Source: Xanthomonas sp. NCPPB 1128
GTDB lineage: Bacteria > Pseudomonadota > Gammaproteobacteria > Xanthomonadales > Xanthomonadaceae
Direction: 5' to 3'
Assembly (NCBI RefSeq): GCF_001043115.1
Contig: NZ_LFME01000023.1
Span: 1 to 64,000 of the forward strand
Length of the DNA stretch: 64,000 nt
Made by a program: the position numbers and the translations under genes. Each line of letters begins with the position of its first letter. Positions within the stretch are counted from its first letter, which is position 1. Below, in pieces: positions 41,493 to 49,878 of this stretch. The notes beneath the pieces are model-generated. The model was not told the origin of the DNA. It saw only the letters and a list, made by a program, of their open reading frames with translations, and searched no databases.

Positions 41493-44168
41493 ATGGCAAG
41501 CAGACAGCCGCGTGGCCGCAGCAGCGGGCGGGCGCCCAAGGCATCCGTCACGTCCTCCACCTCCAAGCCCGACAAGGCGGCGGTCAAGGCGCAGGCGAAA
41601 TCCGCCGCCAAGCCGACAGCAACAACGCGCAAGAAGCCAGTCGGCGGCGTGCGTGCCGCCAAGGCGGCGAAGAAGACGACGCCGGCACCGGCAGCTCCAT
41701 CCACGAAGGCACCTGCATCGGCAAGACCCGCAGCGCCGTCCAGCTCCAACTTCTCGGCTCCCGGCGCCAGCAGACCTGCCTCGGTGACGTCCGCCGCCAC
41801 GCCACCGGCGAGCACCGCGCCGCGGCCCAAGGCCACCGGCGAGGGCTCGCTGGCGCAGGGGCGGGCACGGACGGTCGTCTACATCCATGGTATCGGCAAC
41901 AAGCCGCCAGCCGAGGTGTTGCGCTGCCAGTGGGACCGCGCCCTGTTCGGTCGGGCCATGGGCGAGCGCACGCGCATGGCCTACTGGGTCAATCGCGAAC
42001 GCTATCCGTCGCCGGAGCCGGGCGACTGCCAGGATCAGGACCGTGGCCCGGTGCTGAACCAGGCCGAACAGCGCGTGCTCAGCGCACTCGGCGTAGTGCC
42101 GCAACTGGCCGATCTGCGTCAGCTTGCCGACACGCTGGCCACCAGCGATGCCGAGCGCGCGCGGCTGCAGCAACTGCTGGACGAGGTGGAGACGGCGGCG
42201 CCGGCACCGGCTGCGGCCGCCACCGAGGTGCATGCGCAGGGCGTCATCGACGTGCTCAACCGTGCGCTGCTGAAGCTGATCTCCGCGGCGCTGCTGCAGG
42301 ACGTGCACGACTTCTTCTTCGTGCCGGCGCGACGCACGCAGATGCGCGAAAGCCTGCTGCAGCGCATCCGCGCCGGCGGCGGCCCGTTCGTGGTGATCGC
42401 GCACAGCCAGGGCTCGCTGATCGCCTACGACGTGCTGCGCGAGTTGCAGCCGCGGGACTGTGAGGTGTCGCTGCTGCTCACGCTCGGCTCGCCGCTGGGA
42501 TTGCCGGTGGTGCGCAGCATGTTCAAGGAGTGGACCGGCACGCCGAAGCTGCCGTTCCCGCCCTGCGTGGCGCGCTGGGTCAACGTCGCCGAGCGGCGCG
42601 ACCCGGTGGCCCTGGACGACGATCTCAGCGACGACATCGCCGATGCCGGCGGGCGCTTCCGGAACATCGCCGGGTCGAAGATCAATCCGGATTGGCAGCA
42701 CAATCCGCATTCGGCCGCCGGCTACCTGTCCATCCCCGACGTGCGCGCCGAGGTGCGGCGCGCGGTGGGCGTGGGCTTCGATCAGCCGATCGCGCATCCG
42801 GTCCTGATCAAGGACCTGTCCGACCAATTGGAGGCGCGCGCGCCGGACTATCGTCACGAGGTGCTGATCGAACTCGAGAAGCTGTCCGATGCCGGCGATC
42901 CGGCGCAGCGCAAGCATGACCTGATCGCCGCGTTGCGCACGCTCGCCCAGGCATCCACCGGCCTGCACGGCGAGGCGCTGGATGCGCAGATCGAACTGGA
43001 GGACACCCTGCAGCGCTACGTGTCGGCGCGGCTGACCCGGTTCGAGATCGAGAGTCTGCGCGAGCGCTATCGCGACCTCAACCTCAAGCGCCTGTGGCGT
43101 GATGCGGGCAAGCGCGCGCTGATCTACCAGTCGCGCAGCACGATCCAGGTGGACGCGGCGCAGGTGGCCTATCGCGCGCTTGGCGCCGGCATCGGCTGGG
43201 CGGTGCTGGACAGCGGCATCGCCGCGGCGCATCCGCACTTCCACACCGCCGGGCAGCCGCCGACCGTGCTTGACCAGTGGGATTGCACCCAGCGCGGGCG
43301 TCCGCGCGCGCTGCGTCCGGGCGAGGCCGGCTTCGATGCGCTCGACGGCAACGGCCACGGCACCCACGTGGCCGGCATCATCGCCGGGCAATGCGAGGCG
43401 CCGCTGCCGGGCGTGCCGACCACAGCGCCGCTGCACTTCGCCGGCATGGCGCCGCTGGCGCGGCTCTACGGGCTGAAAGTGCTGGACGACGACGGCAATG
43501 GCCGCGACTCCTGGATCATCAAGGGCGTGCAGCAGGTGGCCGAGCTCAACGAGCTCGCCGGCGAACTGGTGGTGCACGGGGTCAACCTGAGCCTTGGCGG
43601 CTACTTCGATGCCGAGAGCTATGGTTGCGGCTTCACCCCGCTGTGCAACGAGCTGCGCCGGCTCTGGCGGCAGGGCGTGGTGGTGGTGATCGCGGCCGGC
43701 AACGATGGCCTGGCCTGGCTGATGCAGGGCGACGGCGAGGCCTACCCGCTGAACCTGGACCTGAGCATCGGCGACCCGGCCAACCTGGAGGAATCGCTGG
43801 CGGTGGGCTCGGTGCACAAGAGCAGCCCGCACAGCTACGGCATTTCGTATTTTTCCTCGCGTGGGCCCACGGCCGACGGCCGCTACAAGCCCGACCTGGT
43901 CGCGCCAGGCGAAAAGATCCTGTCGGCGCACCATGGTTACGCGGTCGACGATCCCGGTACCTGGATGGTGGAGATGAGCGGCACCAGCATGGCCGCGGCG
44001 CATGTATCCGGGCTGATCGCCGCGTTCCTGTCGGTGCGCCGCGAGTTCATCGGCGCACCCGACCGGGTCAAGCAACTGGTGCTGGCGCAGTGCCTGGACC
44101 TGCAGCGCGATCGCTACATGCAGGGCAGTGGGCTGCCGAGCTTGATGCGGATGCTTGGGGGGACGTGA
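41493..44168 (+). CDS. alpha/beta hydrolase-subtilisin (S8) fusion protein
   Basis: 891 residues. Residues 1-125 are a low-complexity Ala/Lys/Pro/Ser-rich basic tail. Residues 126-480 are an alpha/beta hydrolase (YIHGIGN with H132; nucleophile S305 in AHSQGS; later acid VAERRDPV and a histidine in NPHSAAGYLS). Residues about 560-870 are an S8 peptidase with a complete triad D573 (VLDSGI), H622 (GHGTHVAG), S832 (SGTSMAAAH) and oxyanion N737 (AAGND). There is no signal peptide or propeptide, so it should be cytoplasmic. ATG 41493 has GGAGCAGC before it. Function unknown; both domains look active. Confidence 0.88.
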   Translation: MASRQPRGRSSGRAPKASVTSSTSKPDKAAVKAQAKSAAKPTATTRKKPVGGVRAAKAAKKTTPAPAAPSTKAPASARPAAPSSSNFSAPGASRPASVTSAATPPASTAPRPKATGEGSLAQGRARTVVYIHGIGNKPPAEVLRCQWDRALFGRAMGERTRMAYWVNRERYPSPEPGDCQDQDRGPVLNQAEQRVLSALGVVPQLADLRQLADTLATSDAERARLQQLLDEVETAAPAPAAAATEVHAQGVIDVLNRALLKLISAALLQDVHDFFFVPARRTQMRESLLQRIRAGGGPFVVIAHSQGSLIAYDVLRELQPRDCEVSLLLTLGSPLGLPVVRSMFKEWTGTPKLPFPPCVARWVNVAERRDPVALDDDLSDDIADAGGRFRNIAGSKINPDWQHNPHSAAGYLSIPDVRAEVRRAVGVGFDQPIAHPVLIKDLSDQLEARAPDYRHEVLIELEKLSDAGDPAQRKHDLIAALRTLAQASTGLHGEALDAQIELEDTLQRYVSARLTRFEIESLRERYRDLNLKRLWRDAGKRALIYQSRSTIQVDAAQVAYRALGAGIGWAVLDSGIAAAHPHFHTAGQPPTVLDQWDCTQRGRPRALRPGEAGFDALDGNGHGTHVAGIIAGQCEAPLPGVPTTAPLHFAGMAPLARLYGLKVLDDDGNGRDSWIIKGVQQVAELNELAGELVVHGVNLSLGGYFDAESYGCGFTPLCNELRRLWRQGVVVVIAAGNDGLAWLMQGDGEAYPLNLDLSIGDPANLEESLAVGSVHKSSPHSYGISYFSSRGPTADGRYKPDLVAPGEKILSAHHGYAVDDPGTWMVEMSGTSMAAAHVSGLIAAFLSVRREFIGAPDRVKQLVLAQCLDLQRDRYMQGSGLPSLMRMLGGT

Positions 44169-44175
44169 GTGTGGG

Positions 44176-44216
44176 GCCGGGATGATCAGCCATTCGGCTG
44201 CTGAAAAGCCGGGGAT
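44176..44216 (+). repeat. 41-bp element, left copy
   Basis: Starts 8 nt after the stop codon of the hydrolase-protease gene. Its core CAGCCATTCGGCTG forms a hairpin. It is perfectly repeated in inverted orientation at 44711-44751 and, with one mismatch, at 54990-55030 right after dnaJ. Confidence 0.85.
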
Positions 44217-44359
44217 TCGTGATTGGGGATTCGCAACGGCGGCTCCCCGGTTGCTTGCCCGTCTGTAGGTGTCGGCTTCAGCCGCGAGGCGCTGAGGTTG
44301 GAGTTAGAAGATTCGGGATAGGGGATTCGCAATGGCGATTCCCTGTGCAGCGCGGCCTG

Positions 44360-44395
44360 CCGTGTGGGAGCGGCTTCAGCCGCGACGCGATGAAG
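44360..44395. repeat. REP-like hairpin
   Basis: GTGGGAGCGGCTTCAGCCGC type copy; further copies or inverted copies lie near 44270, 44570 and 44760 in the same gap. Confidence 0.65.
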
Positions 44396-44710
44396 TCGGA
44401 ATCTCGACGTGATTGGGACGCGCGGGTCGCAGAGGGCGCGCCACCCGTCTCAGGCACTCATCCTGAAACCTTGGCAGTTACCTATTGCGGCGCAAGCAGA
44501 TTCCTACATGAAAGACGATGCGGCCTGGGAACCGCTGTTGCGAATCCCCAATCCCAGCCCTATCGCGTCGCGGCTGAAGCCGCTCCCACAAGCAAGGGCA
44601 TCCATGCACCGCGGTGCGCTCTTGCGGCTGCCTTACCACGACTTTACGGCGTCGCACTTGCGGCTGAGCTTGTGGGAACGGGAGCAGCTGTTGCGACTCC
44701 CCAGTCCCCA

Positions 44711-44751
44711 ATCCCCGGCTTTTCAGCAGCCGAATGGCTGATCATCCCGGC
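44711..44751 (-). repeat. 41-bp element, inverted copy
   Basis: Exact reverse complement of 44176-44216, so the two could pair across a 494-nt loop. Confidence 0.85.
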
Positions 44752-44869
44752 TTCACCGCGTCGCGGCTGAAGCCGCTCCTACCAGGAAGGCGAGGCGGGT
44801 AGGGATGCTGAGGCGGGCAGGAAACCCGCCCTTGCGAATCCCCAATCCCGAATCCCCACTCCCAGCCCC

Positions 44870-45373
44870 TCAGGCATTCTTGTTGTGCCGGCGCATGATC
44901 CGCTGCTTGTCGCGGGCCCAGTCGCGGTCCTTGGCCGCGTTGCGCTTGTCGTGGTCCTGCTTGCCCTTGGCCAGCGCGATCTCGAGCTTGATCTTGTTCT
45001 TGCTCCAGTACATCGCGGTGGGCACGAGGGTGTAGCCGTCGCGCTCGACGCGGCCGATCAGCTTGTCGATCTCGTTCCGGTGCAGCAGCAGCTTGCGCGT
45101 GCGCCGGTCGTCGGCGACCACATGGGTGGAGGCCTGGATCAACGGGGTGATCTGCGCACCGAACAGGAACAGCTCGCCCTGGCGCACGAACGCATAGCTC
45201 TCGCCGATGTTGGCGCGGCCGGCGCGGATCGACTTCACCTCCCAGCCCTGCAGGGCCAGGCCTGCCTCATAGCGGTCCTCCAGGTGGTACTCGTGGCGTG
45301 CACGCTTGTTCAGGGCGATGGTCTTGTTGGCCGTCGCGCCGTTTGCTTTATCCTTGACGGGTTTCTTGCTCAT
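44870..45373 (-). CDS. smpB: SsrA-binding protein
   Basis: 167 residues: an OB-fold RNA-binding core ([44 protein letters not shown]) and a basic C-terminal tail ([17 protein letters not shown] then [12 protein letters not shown]) that enters the mRNA channel during trans-translation. It binds tmRNA from ssrA in this window. It has a slightly long, Lys/Ala-rich N-terminus. It is divergent from ratA. Confidence 0.96.
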   Translation of the reverse strand: MSKKPVKDKANGATANKTIALNKRARHEYHLEDRYEAGLALQGWEVKSIRAGRANIGESYAFVRQGELFLFGAQITPLIQASTHVVADDRRTRKLLLHRNEIDKLIGRVERDGYTLVPTAMYWSKNKIKLEIALAKGKQDHDKRNAAKDRDWARDKQRIMRRHNKNA

Positions 45374-45432
45374 CTTGCTATTGTCTCCGATTCGGGGCCT
45401 CCCGAACGTCTTGGTCCCACTTCCCCTCCCGA

Positions 45433-45864
45433 ATGCCTATCATCCGCCGCAGCGCTCTGGTCGAACACGCCGCCACGCGCATGTTCGATCTGGTCAACGA
45501 CGTCGCCGCCTATCCGCGCCGGTTCGCCTGGTGCGATGCGGCCCATATCCTCGAGCAGAACGACCGCGTCCTGGTGGCGCGGCTGGACCTGGGGCTGGGT
45601 TCGTTCCGCACCTGGTTCACCACCGAAAACAGCCTGCAGCGCCCGGATCGTATCGATATGCAGCTGCGCGACGGTCCGTTCAAGCGCCTGCAGGGGCAGT
45701 GGACGTTCCAGGGCTTCAACGAGCACGCCAGCAAGGTCGGCCTGATGCTCGATTTCGAACCCGCCTCGCGCCTGCTGGGCCCGGCGCTGGCCCTAGGCTT
45801 CCAGAGCCTGGCCGACCGCATGGTCAACGACTTCGTGCGCGTGGCCGACCGGGAACAGGCCTAG
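45433..45864 (+). CDS. ratA: RatA-family START-like protein (YfjG/CoQ10-like)
   Basis: 143 residues of the polyketide cyclase/START-like fold with [14 protein letters not shown] near the start and the family's [10 protein letters not shown]-like end. E. coli RatA was first described as a ribosome-association toxin, and homologues include the ubiquinone-binding Coq10. It is the first gene of a pair with rnfH, next to smpB, as in most gammaproteobacteria. Confidence 0.93.
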   Translation: MPIIRRSALVEHAATRMFDLVNDVAAYPRRFAWCDAAHILEQNDRVLVARLDLGLGSFRTWFTTENSLQRPDRIDMQLRDGPFKRLQGQWTFQGFNEHASKVGLMLDFEPASRLLGPALALGFQSLADRMVNDFVRVADREQA

Positions 45865-45869
45865 CCGCC

Positions 45870-46124
45870 ATGCAGGTCGAGGTGGTGCTGGCCTGGCCGG
45901 AGCGCTTCGTGTCGCAGCGGCTGGAGTTGCCGGAGGGCGCGACGGTGGCCGATGCGCTGGCCGCTGCCGCGTTGCCCGGGGCGACGCCCGGTATGCCGTG
46001 CGCGGTCTATGGCGACGTCGCCGCACCGACGCGGCTGCTGCAGGACGGCGACAGGGTGGAACTGCTCAGGCCGCTGCTGATCGACCCCAAGGACGCCAGG
46101 CGGCGCCGTGCCAAGCCGCGCTGA
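45870..46124 (+). CDS. rnfH: RnfH-family ubiquitin-like protein
   Basis: 84 residues of the RnfH/UPF0125 beta-grasp family (VEVVLAWPERFVSQRLELPEG, then GDRVELLRPLLIDPKDARRRRA). Function unknown. It starts 5 nt after ratA stops and is surely cotranscribed. There is no Rnf complex nearby. Confidence 0.93.
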   Translation: MQVEVVLAWPERFVSQRLELPEGATVADALAAAALPGATPGMPCAVYGDVAAPTRLLQDGDRVELLRPLLIDPKDARRRRAKPR

Positions 46125-46151
46125 GCGGCGGGGCGCGACGCGGCCGCCGGC

Positions 46152-46550
46152 TCACTCGCCGCGGCGCTGCTTCTTCTTGTCCTTGGCCAGGTTGCGGCCG
46201 AACTGGCGCACGCTGTTCTTGGCCAGTTCTTCGTCCTGGTCCGGGAAGTAGTCGCCTTCCCAGCGAGTGACCATGTCGTTGTCGAAGAACACCACGAAGT
46301 TCTTGATCTCGGTGTGGCCCAGGCGATCGACACGCTCGGTGGAGGTGTAGTCCCAGCGCTGTGCGTGGAACGGGTCCGGGATCGAGGGGCTGCCCAGCAG
46401 CGCGCTGACCTGCTGCTTGCTTTGTCCGACCTTGAGCTGCTCCACGGCCGCCGGTTTGATCAGATTGCCCTGGTAGATGGGCTGCTTGTAAATGATGCCG
46501 CAGCCAGCGGTGGACAGGGCAACAACGGCGACCAGCAGGAGATTGCGCAT
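46152..46550 (-). CDS. bamE: outer-membrane protein assembly factor BamE
   Basis: 132 residues: a lipoprotein signal with lipobox (LSTAGC), then the BamE/SmpA fold (IYQGNLIKPAAVEQLKVGQSKQQVSALLGSPSIPDPFH, then a WDY segment). It ends in a basic tail rich in Lys, Arg and Glu. It is a lipoprotein subunit of the BAM complex that inserts beta-barrel proteins. It is convergent with rnfH and divergent from fur, the usual arrangement. Confidence 0.95.
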   Translation of the reverse strand: MRNLLLVAVVALSTAGCGIIYKQPIYQGNLIKPAAVEQLKVGQSKQQVSALLGSPSIPDPFHAQRWDYTSTERVDRLGHTEIKNFVVFFDNDMVTRWEGDYFPDQDEELAKNSVRQFGRNLAKDKKKQRRGE

Positions 46551-46561
46551 CGGGGACAGGG

Positions 46562-46589
46562 CTGAATGAAATCACGGCGATGATACACT
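46562..46589 (+). promoter_or_regulatory. candidate fur promoter
   Basis: CTGAAT, 16-nt spacer, TACACT; a small AGCTGG/CCAGCT hairpin lies in the leader (46620-46638) before the fur start. Confidence 0.4.
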
Positions 46590-46653
46590 CCCGGCGACCG
46601 CCGCGACCCATTCCCAGGCAGCTGGCGATAAACCAGCTATGAACGGAGACGCC

Positions 46654-47076
46654 ATGGAATCCCACGATCTGCGCAAAGTCGGCCTGAAGGTCACGCACCC
46701 CCGGATGCGCATCCTCGAGCTGCTGGAGCAGAAATCGGCGCGGCACCACATGACCGCCGAGGAGATCTATCGGCAGCTGCTGGACCACGGCGACGAGATC
46801 GGCCTGGCCACGGTGTACCGGGTGCTGACCCAGTTCGAGGCGGCCGGGCTGGTGCTCAAGCACAACTTCGAGGGCGGCCAGGCGGTGTACGAACTGGACC
46901 GCGGCGGCCACCACGACCACATGGTGGACGTGGACACCGGCAAGATCATCGAGTTCGAAAGCGCGGAGATCGAGGAATTGCAGCGCAAGATCGCCGCCGA
47001 TCACGGCTACGAACTGGAAGAGCACTCCCTGGTGCTGTACGTGCGCAGCAAGCGGCCGAGCGGCAAGAAAGGCTGA
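46654..47076 (+). CDS. fur: ferric uptake regulator
   Basis: 140 residues. The winged-helix domain is at about 1-80 (VTHPRMRILELLEQ, LATVYRVLTQFEAAGLV) and the dimer/metal domain has GGHHDHM. No cysteine occurs anywhere in the protein, so the structural zinc CxxC site of E. coli Fur is missing, as in Pseudomonas-type Fur. It represses iron-acquisition genes when Fe(II) is bound. ATG 46654 (CGGAGAC ribosome site) is preferred over 46639. It is divergent from bamE. Confidence 0.95.
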   Translation: MESHDLRKVGLKVTHPRMRILELLEQKSARHHMTAEEIYRQLLDHGDEIGLATVYRVLTQFEAAGLVLKHNFEGGQAVYELDRGGHHDHMVDVDTGKIIEFESAEIEELQRKIAADHGYELEEHSLVLYVRSKRPSGKKG

Positions 47077-48087
47077 GTCTCGCGGCCGGTGAAATCGGCC
47101 AGGGTTGTCCTTATCCTGCGCTGGCGATGCGCGGGGCTTCCCCGCCGGACCCTCACCCCAACCCCTCTCCCGGTGGGAGAGGGGCTAGCGCCGTTCCCTT
47201 CTCCCCTCGGGAGAAGGTGCCCCGCAGGGGCGGATGAGGGTACGGGCGCAGCCTCATGGAACAATTCAGCGGGTCGCTGCGCGCCGCACCCTCACCCCAA
47301 CCCCTCTCCCGGCGGGAGAGGGGCTAGCGCCGTTCCCTTCTCCCGCCGGGAGAAGGTGCCCCGAAGGGGCGGATGAGGGTCCGGGCGCAGCCTCATGGAC
47401 CAATTCAGCGGGTCGCTTCGCGCCGCACCCTCACCCCAACCCGTCTCCCGGTGGGAGAGGGGCTAGCGGCTGTTCCCTTCTCCCCTCAGGAGAAGGTGCC
47501 CCGAAGGGGCGGATGAGGGTACGGGCGCAGCCTCATGGACCAATTCAGCGGGTCGCTCCGCGTCGGACCCTCACCCCAACCCCTCTCCCGGCGGGAGAGG
47601 GGCTAGCGCCGTTCCCTTCTCCCCTCGGGAGAAGGTGCCCCGAAGGGGCGGATGAGGGTACGGGCGCAGCCTCATGGACCAATTCAGCGGGTCGCTTCGC
47701 GTCGCACCCTCACCCCAACCCCTCTCCCGGTGGAAGAGGGGCTAGCGGCTGTTCCCTTCTCCCATCGGGAGAAGGTGCCCCGAAGGGGCGGATGAGGGTC
47801 CGGGCGCAGCCTCATGGACCAAGTCAGCAGGTCGCTTCGCGCCGCACACCCTCACCCAACCCCTCTCCCACCGGGAGAGGGGCTAGCGGCTATTCCCTTC
47901 CTCCATCGGGAGAAGGGCTTTATTTCCCGCGGTTGACTTCGGCTGGCGCGTGCCGGATTCCGCCTCGTGCGCGTTCGTACAAGCGCCGAACGCGGGAGCT
48001 CAGCCAACCCGCGATCGGGCGTCGACCGCCTGATGAGCAGGGCGGCATGCGCGGGTCCAGGGCGCCCCGGACCCCGGCGCCGGCCGC
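47077..48087. other. intergenic region filled by a tandem repeat array
   Basis: About 1.0 kb between fur and recN; 47151-47925 is the array. The long open frame through it (47234-48250) is a by-product of repetition and is not a gene. Confidence 0.8.
47151..47925. repeat. tandem array of about 139-bp hairpin units
   Basis: Units begin at CCTCACC, positions 47151, 47290, 47429, 47569, 47708 and 47850 (the last partial), so spacing is 139, 139, 140, 139 and 142. Each unit has hairpins CCCTCTCCC/GGGAGAGGG, CTTCTCCC/GGGAGAAG and CCCC/GGGG, then a spacer containing CTCATGGACCAATTCAGC. A lone half copy lies at 33030. Confidence 0.9.
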
Positions 48088-49749
48088 TCAGCCCGCGCTG
48101 AGCAGCAGCCGCTTGGCCGCGGCGCGGGCTTCCTTGCTGACCTCGACCCCGCCCAGCATCCGCGCTAGTTCTTCCTCGCGCTGGCGCGGCGCCAGCAGTT
48201 CCACCGAACTCTGGGTCATGCCCTCGACCGGCGCCTTGCTGACCCGGTAGTGGGCGTGGCCCTGCGCGGCGACCTGGGGCAGGTGGGTCACGCACAGCAC
48301 CTGCCGTTGCTCGCCGAGCGCGCGCAGTTTCTTGCCGACGATGTCGGCGACGGCGCCGCCGATGCCCGAGTCCACTTCGTCGAAGACCATGGTCGGCACC
48401 GCGTCCAGGCCCAGCGCGGCGACCTCGATCGCCAGCGAGATGCGCGACAGCTCGCCACCGGAGGCGACCTTGCGCAAGGCGCGCGGCGGCTGCCCGGCGT
48501 TGGCGGCGACCAGGAACTCGACCCGCTCGGCGCCCGCTGGGTCCGGCCGCTCGCTCTCGTGCGGTTCCAGTTGAATGAGGAAGCGGCCGCCGCCCATGCC
48601 CAGTTCGCCGATCAGGGCGGTGGTGTCGTGCGACAGCGCCTGCGCGCCGCGATCGCGGGTGGCGGTGAGTATCGCCGCGGCGTCGCGCCAGGCCTGAGTG
48701 GCCTGGGCGATCTCGGCGTCGAGCACGTCCAGCCGCTCGCCGGCGCCGCGCAGGCTCTCCACTTCGGCCAGCAGGGCGTCGCGGTGGTCGGCCAGCGCGT
48801 CCACGCCGATGCGGTGCTTGCGTGCCAGGTCGTGCAGGCGGCCGAGCTTGCGTTCCATCTCGTCGAACTGCGCCGGGTCGGCGTCCAGGTCGTCGCGGAC
48901 CCGGTCGATCAGCGCCAGCGCTTCCTCCAACTGGATGCCGGCGCTGTCGATCAGTGCCTGCACCTCGGCCAGGCGCGGGTCGTATTCGCCGACCTTGCCG
49001 AGTTCGTGGCGGGTCTGCTGCAACAGGTCCAGCACCGCCGGCGCCTCGTCGCCGTTGAGCCGCTGCGCCGCGCCCTCGCAGGCGCCGATCAGCGCGGCGG
49101 CATGGGCCGGGCGGCGATGGTTGGCGTCCAGGGCGGCGATCGCCGCCGGATCCAGGTCCTCGCGCTGCAGTTCGGCCAACTGGTGCTGCAGGAAACCGAT
49201 GCGGTCGCTGACGTCGCCTTGCGCCAGCAAGGTCTCGCGTTCACTGAGCAGACCCTGCCAACGCGCGGCGGCGGCGCGCACCGCGGCGCGCTCGGCGTCG
49301 TTGCGCGCGTAGGCGTCGAGCAGGCCGAGCTGGCTGCCGCGCGAGAGCAGGGCCTGGTGTTCGTGCTGGCCGTGGATCTCGACCAGGTGGCCGGCCAGCT
49401 CGGCCAGTTGCGACAGGGTCACCGGGCGCCCGTTGATCCAGGCGCGCGAGCCGCCGTCGGCGCGGATCACCCGGCGCAGCTGGCAATGTTCCTCGTCGTC
49501 GAGTTCGTTCTCGCGCAGCCAGGCGCGGGCCTGGGCGGGAGCGACGAACTCGGCCGACAGTTCGGCGCGGTCGGCGCCGTGGCGGACCACGCCGCTGTCG
49601 GCACGCAGCCCGGACAGGAAGCCGAGCGCGTCCACCATCAGCGACTTGCCGGCGCCGGTTTCGCCGGACACCACGGTCATGCCTGGGCCGAATTCCAGTT
49701 CGGTGCCGCGTACGACGGCGAAATCCTTGATCGAGAGATGTCTGAGCAT
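48088..49749 (-). CDS. recN: DNA repair protein RecN
   Basis: 553 residues of an SMC-like ATPase: Walker A SGETGAGKSLM near residues 30-40, coiled coil in the middle (about 150-370), signature KVASGGELSRISLA and Walker B MVFDEVDSGIGG near the C-terminus. RecN acts early in double-strand-break repair. It is divergent from hrcA; its end is next to the repeat array. Confidence 0.95.
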   Translation of the reverse strand: MLRHLSIKDFAVVRGTELEFGPGMTVVSGETGAGKSLMVDALGFLSGLRADSGVVRHGADRAELSAEFVAPAQARAWLRENELDDEEHCQLRRVIRADGGSRAWINGRPVTLSQLAELAGHLVEIHGQHEHQALLSRGSQLGLLDAYARNDAERAAVRAAAARWQGLLSERETLLAQGDVSDRIGFLQHQLAELQREDLDPAAIAALDANHRRPAHAAALIGACEGAAQRLNGDEAPAVLDLLQQTRHELGKVGEYDPRLAEVQALIDSAGIQLEEALALIDRVRDDLDADPAQFDEMERKLGRLHDLARKHRIGVDALADHRDALLAEVESLRGAGERLDVLDAEIAQATQAWRDAAAILTATRDRGAQALSHDTTALIGELGMGGGRFLIQLEPHESERPDPAGAERVEFLVAANAGQPPRALRKVASGGELSRISLAIEVAALGLDAVPTMVFDEVDSGIGGAVADIVGKKLRALGEQRQVLCVTHLPQVAAQGHAHYRVSKAPVEGMTQSSVELLAPRQREEELARMLGGVEVSKEARAAAKRLLLSAG

Positions 49750-49878
49750 GGGGTCTGCATCCGGAGCCGCGCAACGCTAGCATGCGCAGGCAGGTGGGCC
49801 AATGACGTGCCAGCCGGCGCGGACTTGCCAAGCCGACAGGTAGCGATTATCTAATGGTCAGTCTCACGGGTTGATTCC

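Larger units (their letters stand above)
44169..44869. other. repeat-rich intergenic region between the fusion gene and smpB
   Basis: About 700 bases without a supported gene. It holds several REP-like hairpins, AATCCCC spacers, and a perfect 41-bp inverted repeat pair at its borders (listed separately). Confidence 0.7.

Noticed and set aside
47151-47925. CRISPR array
   Set aside because: The unit is about 139 bp and repeated along its whole length, including the part that would be a spacer. There are no cas genes.
47234-48250. 338-codon open frame through the repeat array
   Set aside because: Its repeating sequence follows the DNA repeat, which has a period not divisible by three, so each unit is read in a new frame. 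There is no ribosome site or protein family.
49750-49878. CIRCE operator upstream of hrcA
   Set aside because: No TTAGCACTC-N9-GAGTGCTAA or close variant is present on either strand.
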